Below, piece after piece: positions 54,300-63,274 of a stretch of 64,000 nucleotides of DNA. Below the pieces are notes generated by a model. The model was not told the DNA's origin. It saw only the letters and a list, made by a program, of their open reading frames with translations, and ran no database searches. Each line of letters opens with the position of its first letter. Positions within the stretch are counted from its first letter, which is position 1. Origin of the DNA: Bacteroidaceae bacterium (GTDB taxonomy: Bacteria > Bacteroidota > Bacteroidia > Bacteroidales > Bacteroidaceae); the NCBI GenBank assembly GCA_017617235.1, contig JAFZWQ010000043.1:53370-117369 (forward strand). Reading direction: 5' to 3'. A program made the position numbers and the translations under genes.

Positions 54300-55208
54300 T
54301 TAAGCATTTCGTTCCTTATCTATCATACTTATCACTTCTTCGCTGATGCTGGTACGAAACTTGCGGGCAAACATACGTCCGCTGGCCATCATGGCAGGCA
54401 GGTCCTTCTTCTCCATTACCTGGATGACGGGTTCGTAGACAATGTAGTGCAGGGGTGTCAGCGCGTCCAAACCCGGGTATTTGCCTTCGGAAAGAATGCA
54501 ACGCTGTGCCCACTGGGGAGAGTTGAAGGCGATAGTCTGGATGAGTGTCTCGGCCTGACCAAAGCTGTCACGGAAGTATCGGCAAATTTCGGGACGTTCC
54601 TGATACATCCTGAGCAAATAGGCCGCCAGTTCCTCGCTGATGCACCACCATGCCGATCCTTTATACAGGTCCCAAGTCTCGTTTCCCACCTTGAAATAAA
54701 GCCGTTTACGATAGTACAGAGCCACTAATGCCTTGCGGCAGAGAATGCTCAGCCGTTGATTCCACTTATTCTTAAACAGATGGAAGAGGGGTCGACTGCG
54801 AGTGTATTGTTTGCGCTGTGCTCCCTGAATAGCATCGGTGTTCATGCAAATACCATGCAGTATCTCGCGGTTGCCCTGTTCTTCGAGCCATTTTGTGATG
54901 TGTCCGTTGCTCCACAAGGGATAATCCATGCCCGAGAGAAAGAAGATGCGGTCGAAATGACGAGGGAACTCAACAGCCGCCCGTATAAGGGCCATTTGGT
55001 ACTCCACCTCGATAAGCGTACCCCAACGGACATCGATACGATTCTCGATAAAATGGACGTTTTTTGCATTTATTGCTTCTTGGAAGGGGCGGATGTCACT
55101 CTTCCTGTCGATGTGAACGAAGAATTCCGCATCGGGGTGCAAAGCTTCGATGAGACGCGCCAACTGTGGGGCATCGGTGTGGGCTGAGATAAGGTAAGCG
55201 ATATTCAT
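54300..55208 (-). CDS. Core-2/I-branching-type (GT14-like) glycosyltransferase
   Basis: 302 residues from ATG 55208. Signatures: IAYLISAHTDAPQLARLIEAL, FFVHIDRKSDI, VRWGTLIEVEYQMALI, IFFLSGMDYPLWS and SAWWCISEELAAYLL, ending with a region around AETLIQTIAFNSP. This matches beta-1,6-N-acetylglucosaminyltransferase-like (branch) proteins of bacteria. The start overlaps the acyltransferase stop by four bases. Likely adds a branch sugar to the glycan made here (inference). Confidence 0.88.
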   Translation of the reverse strand: MNIAYLISAHTDAPQLARLIEALHPDAEFFVHIDRKSDIRPFQEAINAKNVHFIENRIDVRWGTLIEVEYQMALIRAAVEFPRHFDRIFFLSGMDYPLWSNGHITKWLEEQGNREILHGICMNTDAIQGAQRKQYTRSRPLFHLFKNKWNQRLSILCRKALVALYYRKRLYFKVGNETWDLYKGSAWWCISEELAAYLLRMYQERPEICRYFRDSFGQAETLIQTIAFNSPQWAQRCILSEGKYPGLDALTPLHYIVYEPVIQVMEKKDLPAMMASGRMFARKFRTSISEEVISMIDKERNA

Positions 55209-56269
55209 TTGCGACCAAAGAGATATTGACGGAAAAGAGGGCTGATGCGCAACACCTGACTGACAAGCAGGCAGAAAGCGATGACGACGAGGGCCACGAC
55301 AACCGAGGAGACAACCTCGAGGATGAAGTTGGGACGGTTGACATTCAGCCACTCACCCACATGCGGCATTTTGGGCAGCAGGATGTAGTGGATAAGGTAG
55401 ATATCGAGGGTGCGCACTCCGATGTACTGAAGGCTACGCCCAATGACGTGTTCCTGGGTGAACCATTCCTGGTAATAGCGGAAGAAAATTACGACAATGG
55501 ACAGCAGGGAGTACATGGCCACGGTGCGGGGCAGATTCCTCCACTCACCTGTACACCCGTGCCAACGGAAAAAATCGGCACAGGAGACGAAGGCGATAAT
55601 CATCAAAAGAGGAACAAGCCACGATGAATCCGCCATTTTTTGCACTTTATCACAATAGCGATGAGCCAGATTTCCGAAGAGGAAGAAGGGCAGGAAGTTC
55701 ATGGTCTTGATGAGGCTCGAATAGCGGAAGAAAGGTTCCTTATAATAGGTTACGCCAGGCAGATACAGCGTTTCGTAAACCACCAGACTCAGCACAAACA
55801 GCACCCAAATGACAAGATGGGGAGGTATCTGCAGACTTTTGACTTTAGTCGTTAGCCATTCTTGCAACAGGCAGACCATATAGTAGATGATGAACATGTG
55901 CAAAAGAACCCATGTGAACCAGTAGCCGCTCTTCGTGGGGCTCTTCATGGCGTACTGGAAACTCGCCGCAAAGTCGTTTCGCCGCAGGATGATGAAGACA
56001 GTGAGGAAAACGAGGGCGGGCAGCACTTGTATCAATATCTTCTTCCACGTCAGCCTCAGGGCATTAGGCCATGTCCATTCGAAGTTGGCTTTGTAGGCCA
56101 GGAATCCGCTGACGAAAAAGAACAGAGGCATGCGGAACAGCACAAGGAAAGGAAGCGATGAACTGGTCTTCTCGTCCAGTCCGAACGAGATCTGTGCAAC
56201 ATGATAGGCCACGACCAAAATCATCGTCAGTCCGCGCATGGCATCCAGCCACTCCATTCGTCTATTCAT
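55205..56269 (-). CDS. Acyltransferase 3-family membrane protein
   Basis: 354 residues from ATG 56269. N-terminal RRMEWLDAMRGLTMILVVAYHV with the Arg...His pattern of the family, LFRMPLFFFVSGFLAY, and about ten spans including MNFLPFFLFGNLAHRYC and LDIYLIHYILLP. Acylates a surface carbohydrate. Overlaps the flippase gene by 8 bp. It is the second acyltransferase of the locus; the two are not close copies. Confidence 0.88.
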   Translation of the reverse strand: MNRRMEWLDAMRGLTMILVVAYHVAQISFGLDEKTSSSLPFLVLFRMPLFFFVSGFLAYKANFEWTWPNALRLTWKKILIQVLPALVFLTVFIILRRNDFAASFQYAMKSPTKSGYWFTWVLLHMFIIYYMVCLLQEWLTTKVKSLQIPPHLVIWVLFVLSLVVYETLYLPGVTYYKEPFFRYSSLIKTMNFLPFFLFGNLAHRYCDKVQKMADSSWLVPLLMIIAFVSCADFFRWHGCTGEWRNLPRTVAMYSLLSIVVIFFRYYQEWFTQEHVIGRSLQYIGVRTLDIYLIHYILLPKMPHVGEWLNVNRPNFILEVVSSVVVALVVIAFCLLVSQVLRISPLFRQYLFGRK

Positions 56270-57698
56270 GTCGCTTAAATATATATTGTATGCTTTCGCG
56301 CATAATCTTTGCACCACTCACCCACATTACTCCGGCATAGAGCGCGGTGGCAGTCAGAATCTTGCTGACGAGCTTCAGCCACGGGTTGCCGATGCCACGT
56401 GTCAGCCACCAGGTGGCGGCCATCACTAACAGGGTGAACAGGAGGAAGGGTACCACGTCGCGCAGGACGTCCCACAGGCGCAGTCCCACCAGCCGATGGG
56501 CAAACCATTGCCATACGAAGAGCCACAGGATGTTTATGGAGATAAAGAATACAACCATCGTCTGCAATCCGAAGGGATGAAGCCCGATAAGGCCTGCCCA
56601 CACGATGAGGCAGAGCACAACGGTGTTCCACAGGTTGATATCGGAACGTCCCTGACTGATAGTGAGGTTGCTATAAAGCGTAGTGATGGGATAGAAGGCA
56701 CCATAAACGGACAGCATGGACAGCAACAGGGCACTCTCTAACCACTTCTCCCCAGCCACGATATATAGAAATTCGCGGGAAATAAGTCCAATGCCCAGCA
56801 TGGCAGGGAAGGAAATGAAGCACACAAAGCGCAGCATCTTACGGAACACCTGCCGATAACGGCCTTGTTCCTCACGGACACGGGTCAACACGGGCTGAGC
56901 AATATCCTGCACCATGCCATTAACGGTATTTATGCCCATGTCGTCCCACTTGCGGGCGTTGGAGTAGACACCTGCCGCGTGTGCACCATAGAAGCGTCCC
57001 AACAGTACACTGAAAGCATGTGCGTTGAGATGATTGAAGAGGTTCTGCAACAGCAGTTTGCTGCTGAATCCGAACATCTGACGGACGGGTCGGAGGTCAA
57101 TCTGCATTGTAGGACGCCAGGGGGAGTAGAACCACGCGATGAGAGCCACCACCAGGATGAAAAGCACCTGTTGTGTGGCCAGTCCCCAGTAGGCGTAACC
57201 CAGCACGGCCATCGCCACGCCCACTGTTCCCGATACCACCAGGGCCACAATGCCCATAATGGCCATCTCCTTGTTCATCAGGTGAATGAACATGTAGGCA
57301 CGCTGTACGATGCCAAAGCTGGAGATGAGGAAGCCTAGGAACAGGTAACGTGCCAGCCAGACGAGGCTGGGGTCACCATAAAACCAGGCAATGAGGGGTG
57401 CGGAAAGAAAAAGCAGGGTGTAAAGCAGGATTGAGATGCCGATGTTGAACCAGAACACGGCATTGTAGTCCCGGTGCGTGGGTTCGCGCAGGTTGCACAG
57501 GGCAGCACGGAATCCACACTCCTGCACGGTACTGGCGATGGTGGCAAACACCATCAGCATGGCTATCTTGCCATAGTCGTCGGGGGTAAGCACCCGCAGG
57601 AACAGGATGCCGAACACGGCATTCAGCAACTGCGTAGTGCCGTTGTTCACCATGCCCCACAAGAGGCCTTTTGCTGTGCGTTCCTTCAGGGATGCCAT
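56262..57698 (-). CDS. Wzx-type oligosaccharide flippase
   Basis: 478 residues, 12-14 hydrophobic spans. Family features: ERTAKGLLWGMVNNGTTQLLN at the N-terminus, LRVLTPDDYGKIAMLMVF, FGFSSKLLLQNLFNHL, ARKWDDMGINTVNGMVQ and FPAMLGIGLISREFLY. This is the polysaccharide transporter (PST/MATE-like) type that flips lipid-linked repeat units. Starts at 57698, directly after the ugd stop. It implies a Wzx-dependent glycan, yet no Wzy polymerase is visible within the window. Confidence 0.9.
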   Translation of the reverse strand: MASLKERTAKGLLWGMVNNGTTQLLNAVFGILFLRVLTPDDYGKIAMLMVFATIASTVQECGFRAALCNLREPTHRDYNAVFWFNIGISILLYTLLFLSAPLIAWFYGDPSLVWLARYLFLGFLISSFGIVQRAYMFIHLMNKEMAIMGIVALVVSGTVGVAMAVLGYAYWGLATQQVLFILVVALIAWFYSPWRPTMQIDLRPVRQMFGFSSKLLLQNLFNHLNAHAFSVLLGRFYGAHAAGVYSNARKWDDMGINTVNGMVQDIAQPVLTRVREEQGRYRQVFRKMLRFVCFISFPAMLGIGLISREFLYIVAGEKWLESALLLSMLSVYGAFYPITTLYSNLTISQGRSDINLWNTVVLCLIVWAGLIGLHPFGLQTMVVFFISINILWLFVWQWFAHRLVGLRLWDVLRDVVPFLLFTLLVMAATWWLTRGIGNPWLKLVSKILTATALYAGVMWVSGAKIMRESIQYIFKRHE

Positions 57699-58943
57699 TT
57701 AGTCACGACGGAATATGTCGCGGGTGTAGACCTTCTGCTCCACATCATCGAGACATGCGTCGTAGCGATTGGCAATGATGGCCTGCGACTCGCGCTTGAA
57801 CTGATCCAAGTCGTTTACTACGCGACTGCCGAAGAACGTGCTGCCATCGGGCAGTGTGGGCTCGTAGATGATGACCTCGGCGCCCTTGGCCTTCACACGT
57901 TTCATCACGCCCTGAATCGAGGACTGACGGAAATTGTCCGAGTTCGACTTCATGGTCAGTCGGTACACGCCAATCACACAGCGACGTTCTTTGTCAGGAG
58001 CATAGTCGCCACGGTTGTAATAGTCGTAGTATCCGGCCTTACGCAACACGCGGTCGGCAATGAAGTCCTTGCGGGTTCGGTTCGATTCAACGATGGCCGA
58101 CATCATATTCTGCGGCACATCGGCATAGTTGGCCAACAGCTGCTTTGTATCCTTTGGTAAACAGTAACCACCGTATCCGAACGAGGGGTTGTTATAGTGC
58201 TGACCGATGCGGGGGTCGAGACTGACGCCATCGATGATATCCTGTGTCGACAGGCCCTTGCTCTCGGCATACGTGTCCAGTTCATTGAAATAGCTGACGC
58301 GCAGGGCCAGGTACGTGTTGGCAAACAACTTCACGGCCTCGGCCTCCGTCAACCCCATGAACAGGGTGGGAATCTCCGTCTTTATGGCACCCTCCTGCAA
58401 CAATGCAGCAAACTCGCGGGCTGCCTTGTCCAGACGTTCATCGCCCTCAGGACGACCCACGATGATGCGGCTGGGGAACAAATTATCGTAGAGAGCCTTC
58501 GACTCGCGCAGGAACTCGGGCGAGAACAGCAGGTTCTCTGTGCCGAACTTCTGGCGCGTGGCCTCAGTGTAACCTACGGGGATGGTCGATTTGATAATCA
58601 TGATGGCCTTGGGGTTCACCTTCATCACCAACTCTATCACCTCCTCTACATGACTGGTGTCGAAGTAGTTACGCACGGGGTCGTAGTTGGTGGGAGCAGC
58701 AATCACCACGAACTCTGCGTCACGGTAGGCAGTTTCGCCGTCCAGCGTGGCACGCAGATCCAGGTCCTTGGTGGCCAGGTATTCCTCGATTTCCTTATCG
58801 ACAATGGGAGACTTGCGGTGATTGATGAGGTCCACTTTTTCGGGGATGACGTCAACCGCCGTCACTGAATTTCTCTGAGATAGTAATGTAGCAATGGACA
58901 GACCCACATAGCCCGTGCCAGCTACGGCAATTTTCTTCTTCAT
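57699..58943 (-). CDS. ugd: UDP-glucose 6-dehydrogenase
   Basis: 414 residues from ATG 58943. NAD-binding [65 protein letters not shown] and catalytic Cys in [16 protein letters not shown], with a C-terminal UDP-binding domain ([18 protein letters not shown]). Oxidises UDP-glucose to UDP-glucuronate for the glycan. No upstream start exists other than through the tRNA-Pro gene: only four bases separate the tRNA 3' end from the ATG, and the fold begins at once, so this ATG must be used. Confidence 0.95.
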   Translation of the reverse strand: MKKKIAVAGTGYVGLSIATLLSQRNSVTAVDVIPEKVDLINHRKSPIVDKEIEEYLATKDLDLRATLDGETAYRDAEFVVIAAPTNYDPVRNYFDTSHVEEVIELVMKVNPKAIMIIKSTIPVGYTEATRQKFGTENLLFSPEFLRESKALYDNLFPSRIIVGRPEGDERLDKAAREFAALLQEGAIKTEIPTLFMGLTEAEAVKLFANTYLALRVSYFNELDTYAESKGLSTQDIIDGVSLDPRIGQHYNNPSFGYGGYCLPKDTKQLLANYADVPQNMMSAIVESNRTRKDFIADRVLRKAGYYDYYNRGDYAPDKERRCVIGVYRLTMKSNSDNFRQSSIQGVMKRVKAKGAEVIIYEPTLPDGSTFFGSRVVNDLDQFKRESQAIIANRYDACLDDVEQKVYTRDIFRRD

Positions 58944-58947
58944 GGTG

Positions 58948-59020
58948 TCGGACAGAGGAGACTCGAACTCCCGACCCCCACGTCCCGAACGTGGTACGCT
59001 ACCAACTGCGCTACTGTCCG
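58948..59020 (-). tRNA. tRNA-Pro (CGG)
   Basis: A complete 73-base cloverleaf: acceptor CGGACAG/CTGTCCG with discriminator A, D arm GCGC...GCGT, anticodon stem CCACG/CGTGG around TTCGGGA (anticodon CGG), T arm GGGAG-TTCGAGT-CTCCT. CCA is not encoded; the next bases are CACC and then the ugd ATG. Confidence 0.95.
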
Positions 59021-59052
59021 AAGGCCCCATAGGGCTTGCTTAATTGCGGGCA

Positions 59053-59060
59053 CAAAGTTA
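59053..59060 (-). promoter_or_regulatory. -7 box of tRNA-Pro/ugd
   Basis: TAACTTTG on the minus strand. The -33 region lies in the heptamer repeat and is not TTTG. Confidence 0.5.
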
Positions 59061-59067
59061 GTAAATA

Positions 59068-59102
59068 ATTATGAATTGTGCATTATGAATTGTGCATTAT
59101 TT
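59068..59102. repeat. Heptamer repeat between divergent tRNA promoters
   Basis: Units ATTATGA, ATTGTGC, ATTATGA, ATTGTGC, ATTATTT. Confidence 0.7.
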
Positions 59103-59121
59103 AAACTTTTTTGCCAAAATA

Positions 59122-59153
59122 TTTGGTCATGTCGAAATAAGTCCTTACCTTTG
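59122..59153 (+). promoter_or_regulatory. tRNA-Phe promoter
   Basis: Exact consensus: TTTG (59122-59125), 20-bp spacer, TACCTTTG (59146-59153), 17 bp before the mature tRNA 5' end. Confidence 0.85.
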
Positions 59154-59170
59154 CACCCGCAAACCGAGAT

Positions 59171-59243
59171 GGTGTCATAGCTCAGTTGGTAGAGCAAAGG
59201 ACTGAAAATCATTGTGTCCCCGGTTCGATTCCTGGTGACACCA
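59171..59243 (+). tRNA. tRNA-Phe (GAA)
   Basis: A 73-base cloverleaf: acceptor GGTGTCA/TGACACC, discriminator A, D arm GCTC...GAGC, anticodon loop CTGAAAA (anticodon GAA), T arm CCCGG-TTCGATT-CCTGG. Two stem positions are not paired: G29-A41 in the anticodon stem (AAGGA/TCATT) and C51-U63 in the T stem. CCA is not encoded. Confidence 0.9.
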
Positions 59244-59249
59244 CGCAAG

Positions 59250-59287
59250 AAAGGCGAAGATTCAAACGAATCCTCGCCTTTTCTTTT
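59250..59287 (+). terminator. tRNA-Phe terminator
   Basis: A 14-bp stem (AAAGGCGAAGATTC / GAATCCTCGCCTTT, one mismatch) with loop AAAC, then TCTTTT. It isolates the tRNA from the cobalamin genes. Confidence 0.85.
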
Positions 59288-59329
59288 CATTTCCCGGACT
59301 GGCACGCCAAAATATTGAAAACTTATTGC

Positions 59330-59337
59330 TATATTTG
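59330..59337 (+). promoter_or_regulatory. -7 box of the cobalamin genes
   Basis: TATATTTG, 10 bases before ATG 59348; no good -33 box. With the tRNA terminator at 59250-59287 there is no room for a cobalamin riboswitch, and none is seen. Confidence 0.45.
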
Positions 59338-59347
59338 TACTCGAAAA

Positions 59348-61777
59348 ATGATAAACGGTCACGGTGATGATGCCTTTCGCTACAGCGGCACCCGTCATAA
59401 CTTCAGTAGCAACATCTTCAGTCACGCCAACCTTGACGCGCTGAAAATCTTCCTGGCCACCCGCCTCGACGCCATTGGTTCCTACCCCGAGCCCGATGCA
59501 GGTGTGCTGGTGAAACTGATTGCCGAGCGGTGTGGTATAGCCCCGGAGTGTGTACTGGTGACAAACGGAGCGACGGAGGCCATCTATCTGATTGCCGAGA
59601 CATGGAGGGAGATGACAGCTGTCGTGCATCAGCCCACCTTTAGCGAATATGCCGATGCCTGCAAACTGCACGACATAAAGCAGGGCGAAGGCGGGATGCT
59701 TTGGCTCTGCAATCCCAACAATCCCACAGGAGCCGTTATGTCCAAAACAGAGGTACTGGAATTGGCAGAGAAATATCCGTTGCTGGTCCTCGACCAATCC
59801 TATGAGGATTACACCCGGGAACCGTTATTGACTGCAGTCGAGGCCGTTACAGCAGGAAATATCCTGCAACTGCATTCGCTGACGAAAGCCTTTTGCATTC
59901 CTGGTTTGCGTGTGGGCTATATCGTTGGTGCAGCTCCGCTCATCGACCGTCTGCGACAGCACCAGCGTCCCTGGTCGGTAAACTCGCTTGCCATCGAGGC
60001 CGCCACGTGGCTGATAAAGCACCAGACAAAGGTTATTCCCGATTTGCCGGCATACCTCGAGGAAGCCCAGCGGTTACGCAACGGCCTGAATGCCCTTCCG
60101 GACATTACGGTTGAACCCACCCAGACCAACTTCATGCTTTGTCGCATCGATGGCACTACCGCTGCCGAATTGAAGGAGAGACTGGCCAGAAGACACGGCA
60201 TACTGATTCGCGATGCATCGAATTTCCGAGGTCTGACACCCCACCATTTCCGTGTGGCGGCACAGACGAAGGAGGAGAACGATTTATTGGTGCGTGTCCT
60301 AAGCGAGGAACATCAGTCGCCTGCAAACCCAGAAACAGGGACTTCGCCTCTCCATCCCCTGATGCTCGTAGGCACGGGCAGCGATGTGGGCAAAAGTGTG
60401 CTGGCCACTGCCCTCTGCCGCATTTTCCGGCAGGATGGATACAAGCCTGCCCCTTTCAAGGCGCAGAACATGGCGCTGAACTCCTATGCCACGCCCGACG
60501 GACTGGAGATAGGACGAGCACAAGCCGTGCAGGCCGAGGCCGCAAGCATTCCCTGCCACACCGACATGAATCCGCTGCTGCTGAAACCCAATTCCGACCA
60601 TACAAGCCAGGTGGTGTTGCACGGCAAGCCCATAGGTAACAAAAGTGCGTATGAGTATTGGAAGAATAATTCTCAATTTTCAATTTTCAATTCTCAATTA
60701 AGAAAAGAGGTTTGTGAAGCATTTGACCGTCTGGCTGCCCAATACAATCCCATAGTTATGGAAGGTGCCGGCAGCGTATCGGAGCTGAACCTCCGCGACA
60801 CCGACCTCGTAAACCTGCCCATGGCCCGATATGCAAACGCCGACGTAATCCTAGTGGCAGACATAGACCGAGGCGGTGTCTTTGCATCGGTTTACGGCAG
60901 CATCGCCCTTCAAACGCCCGAAGACCGTGCCCGCATACGGGGTATCATCATCAACAAGTTCCGTGGCGACCTGCGACTTTTCGACAAAGGCCGACGCATG
61001 CTCGAAGAACTTTGCGGTGTTCCCGTTCTCGGTGTCATTCCCTATTTCAAGGACATACACATAGAGGAAGAGGACAGCGTCGCCTTGAAAATTAAAAATG
61101 AAAAATTAAAAAATGAGGGGGTACGTGTGGCGGTAGTGCTGTTGCAACACATCAGTAATTTCACGGACTTCAACGTGTTGGAACGCGACCCACGCGTCAA
61201 TCTCTTCTACACAAATAATGTCGAGGACCTGCAAAGGGCCGACATTATTATCCTGCCTGGCACGAAATCCACCATCGACGACCTGCTGGAACTGCGACGT
61301 AATGGTTGCGCACAGGCGATAATCCGAGCACATTGCGATGGGAAAACGATCATCGGAATCTGTGGTGGCTATCAGATGCTGGGACAAACGGTATGCGACC
61401 CCGATGGTATCGAGGGCACCATTGCCAGCCTACCCGGTCTCGGTCTGCTGCCCATCCACACCACCATGACTCCAGAGAAAACCACCCGACAGGTGTCGTT
61501 CCAATTCAACGGTTGCGAATGCCAGGGGTACGAAATACATCAGGGTGTGAGCGATGCCGACCAGCCCATCCTGCAAAGTGGACACTGTATAGGCACATAC
61601 ATTCACGGTTTCCTCGATAATGCACCCGTCATCGACTATTTGCTCAAGGACAAGTCCGTAGGCGCTGCTCCTGTGCAAAGCTATGCTGCATTCAAGGAAG
61701 AACAGTACAACCGCCTTGCCGACCACATTCGCCAGCACCTGGATATGAACAAGCTTTATCAGATAATAAGAGAATGA
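59348..61777 (+). CDS. Fusion: threonine-phosphate decarboxylase (CobC/CobD type) + cobyric acid synthase (CobQ/CbiP)
   Basis: 809 residues from ATG 59348; the frame is open back into tRNA-Phe, but that part is not coding. Residues 1-320 form a class I/II PLP enzyme: GYP-type start replaced by GSYPEPDAG, VTNGATEAIYL, CNPNNPTG, DQSYEDY, LHSLTKAFCIPGLRVGY (PLP Lys180). Residues 337-800 are cobyric acid synthase: P-loop VGTGSDVGKSVL, KAQNMALNSY, EGAGSVSELNL, VADIDRGGVFAS, GATase IIGICGGYQMLG (Cys672) and GYEIHQG. One chain thus makes the aminopropanol-phosphate arm and amidates cobyrinate diamide. Peptides NNSQFSIFNSQL (440-451) and KIKNEKLKNE (581-590) are encoded by heptamer repeats. Confidence 0.92.
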   Translation: MINGHGDDAFRYSGTRHNFSSNIFSHANLDALKIFLATRLDAIGSYPEPDAGVLVKLIAERCGIAPECVLVTNGATEAIYLIAETWREMTAVVHQPTFSEYADACKLHDIKQGEGGMLWLCNPNNPTGAVMSKTEVLELAEKYPLLVLDQSYEDYTREPLLTAVEAVTAGNILQLHSLTKAFCIPGLRVGYIVGAAPLIDRLRQHQRPWSVNSLAIEAATWLIKHQTKVIPDLPAYLEEAQRLRNGLNALPDITVEPTQTNFMLCRIDGTTAAELKERLARRHGILIRDASNFRGLTPHHFRVAAQTKEENDLLVRVLSEEHQSPANPETGTSPLHPLMLVGTGSDVGKSVLATALCRIFRQDGYKPAPFKAQNMALNSYATPDGLEIGRAQAVQAEAASIPCHTDMNPLLLKPNSDHTSQVVLHGKPIGNKSAYEYWKNNSQFSIFNSQLRKEVCEAFDRLAAQYNPIVMEGAGSVSELNLRDTDLVNLPMARYANADVILVADIDRGGVFASVYGSIALQTPEDRARIRGIIINKFRGDLRLFDKGRRMLEELCGVPVLGVIPYFKDIHIEEEDSVALKIKNEKLKNEGVRVAVVLLQHISNFTDFNVLERDPRVNLFYTNNVEDLQRADIIILPGTKSTIDDLLELRRNGCAQAIIRAHCDGKTIIGICGGYQMLGQTVCDPDGIEGTIASLPGLGLLPIHTTMTPEKTTRQVSFQFNGCECQGYEIHQGVSDADQPILQSGHCIGTYIHGFLDNAPVIDYLLKDKSVGAAPVQSYAAFKEEQYNRLADHIRQHLDMNKLYQIIRE
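60668..60702. repeat. Heptamer repeat inside the cobyric acid synthase domain
   Basis: Five units: AATTCTC, AATTTTC, AATTTTC, AATTCTC, AATTAAG. They are translated as an extra hydrophilic-aromatic peptide between YEYWK and RKEVCEAFD. Confidence 0.8.
61086..61113. repeat. A-rich heptamer repeat inside the cobyric acid synthase domain
   Basis: Units TGAAAAT, TAAAAAT, GAAAAAT, TAAAAAA, translated as LKIKNEKLKNE between the N-terminal and amidotransferase domains. Confidence 0.6.
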
Positions 61778-61798
61778 TGAAACTCGTGAAAGCAATTG

Positions 61799-61826
61799 TG
61801 AATTATGAATTGTGAATTATGAATTA
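61799..61826. repeat. Heptamer repeat supplying the cbiB start
   Basis: Units TGAATTA, TGAATTG, TGAATTA, TGAATTA. The ATG (61819) and following MNY codons arise from it; the first unit lies 21 bp after the upstream stop. Confidence 0.75.
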
Positions 61827-62772
61827 TGTAATCGGCTTTGCCGCTTCGTTCAACGAAGAATTATGCATTGCTTTAGTAGCAGCTTGGTTGCTGGACCTCA
61901 TATTGGGAGACCCTGCTTGGTTGCCACACCCCGTTGTTGGCTTTGGCAAGATGATAGCCTGGGGAGAGCGACATCTCAATAAAGGTCGACATCGTAAACT
62001 GAAGGGGGCTTTGATAACAATTATGCTCGATTCCATCGTCTTTCTTTCTACATGGATACTCTTTTATTTTCTCCCTCCTCTCGGAAGGGTCGGAGTGGGC
62101 TCTCTGTTGATCTTTTATTGTCTGGCCGGCACCACGCTAATCCGCGAAGTGCGACAGGTATTTTGGGCCCTAGACCGTTCGTTGGAGGAAGGACGCAGGC
62201 AGGTGGCCCGCATTGTGGGGCGAGACACCAGCGAACTTACGGCCCAAGAGGTGCGCACAGCCGCTCTGGAAACACTGGCGGAAAACCTAAGCGACGGAGT
62301 TGTAGCTCCTCTGTTCTGGTTGACAGTGGGCGGTGTACCTGCTATGCTCACCTACAAGATGATTAACACCCTAGACTCAATGATTGGTTACCGTACCGAA
62401 CGCTACAAGGACTTCGGATGCTGGGCCGCCCGCATCGACGACATCGCCAATTACATCCCTGCCCGCCTCACAGCCCTGCTGATGGCTATCGCTGCTGGCA
62501 AGCCGCAACTCATTGGTTTCGTCCGTCGATACGGACGAATGCATGCCTCGCCCAACAGCGGCTACCCCGAGGCGGCATTAGCTGGTCTTCTCAACTGTCG
62601 GTTTGGAGGACCACACTACTATTTCGGAGAACTCTTCGATAAACCATATATCGGTGAGAACGACCGTCCTCTCACTACTGCCGACATGAAAAGGGCCGTA
62701 CGCATTAATCGCACGGCAGAAGTGCTGGCCGTATTACTAGTGTTGATAACATTCCTATTAATATATGAGTAA
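61819..62772 (+). CDS. cbiB: Adenosylcobinamide-phosphate synthase (CbiB/CobD type)
   Basis: 317 residues, an integral membrane protein. Signatures: LLDLILGDPAWLPHPVVGFGKMI, TLAENLSDGVVAPLFW, NTLDSMIGYRTERYKDFG, ASPNSGYPEAALAGLL and YFGELFDKPYIG. Joins aminopropanol phosphate to adenosylcobyrate. It fits directly after the fusion enzyme that makes both of its substrates. Its end overlaps cobU by 8 bp. Confidence 0.93.
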   Translation: MNYVIGFAASFNEELCIALVAAWLLDLILGDPAWLPHPVVGFGKMIAWGERHLNKGRHRKLKGALITIMLDSIVFLSTWILFYFLPPLGRVGVGSLLIFYCLAGTTLIREVRQVFWALDRSLEEGRRQVARIVGRDTSELTAQEVRTAALETLAENLSDGVVAPLFWLTVGGVPAMLTYKMINTLDSMIGYRTERYKDFGCWAARIDDIANYIPARLTALLMAIAAGKPQLIGFVRRYGRMHASPNSGYPEAALAGLLNCRFGGPHYYFGELFDKPYIGENDRPLTTADMKRAVRINRTAEVLAVLLVLITFLLIYE

Positions 62773-63274
62773 GATTAAGCTAATAACAGGTGGAGTACGT
62801 TCAGGTAAGAGCCGATACGCCGAAGAACTGGCGCTGTCTCTGAGTCCGCATCCCGTCTATGTGGCCACGGCTCATGTGTGGGACGAGGAGTTCCGCGAAC
62901 GGGTGAAGAAACATCAGGAACGTCGCGGACCAGAATGGACGAATATCGAAGAGGAGAAACATCTGAGTCGTCACGATCTGACGGGACGTGTGGTCGTCAT
63001 CGACTGCATCACACTCTGGTGTACCAACTGGTTCTTTGAGCTGCAGGATGTAGATGCAGCTCTTGATATGCTCAAAGCAGAGTTCGACAAGTTTACCTCG
63101 CATGATGCGACTTATATCTTCGTGACCAACGAGATTGGAATGGGAGGTGTGAGCGATAATGCCGTACAACGGAAGTTTACCGACCTTCAAGGGTGGATGA
63201 ACCAATATGTGGCCAGCAAGGCGGAAGAGGTAATCCTCATGGTTAGCGGAATCGCAGTAACGGTTAAGGGTTAA
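62765..63274 (+). CDS. cobU: Adenosylcobinamide kinase/guanylyltransferase
   Basis: 169 residues. P-loop LITGGVRSGKSRYAEELAL, VYVATAHVWDEEFRERVKKH, guanylylation-site His in the HQERRGPEW region, VVVIDCITLW, IFVTNEIGMGGVS. Phosphorylates adenosylcobinamide and adds GMP. The stop codon comes from a heptamer repeat (GGTTAAG), so the final residues (TVKG) may be set by the repeat. Confidence 0.94.
   Translation: MSKIKLITGGVRSGKSRYAEELALSLSPHPVYVATAHVWDEEFRERVKKHQERRGPEWTNIEEEKHLSRHDLTGRVVVIDCITLWCTNWFFELQDVDAALDMLKAEFDKFTSHDATYIFVTNEIGMGGVSDNAVQRKFTDLQGWMNQYVASKAEEVILMVSGIAVTVKG

Noticed and set aside
58944-59030. Upstream extension of ugd through tRNA-Pro
   Set aside because: It translates the tRNA gene; the NAD-binding fold begins right at ATG 58943.
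59186-59347. Upstream extension of the cobalamin fusion gene into tRNA-Phe
   Set aside because: The extension is tRNA, terminator and promoter sequence; the ATG at 59348 gives a normal PLP-enzyme start.
59288-59347. Cobalamin riboswitch ahead of the cobalamin genes
   Set aside because: Only 60 bp separate the tRNA terminator from the start codon, too short for the element, and no B12-box-like sequence is seen.
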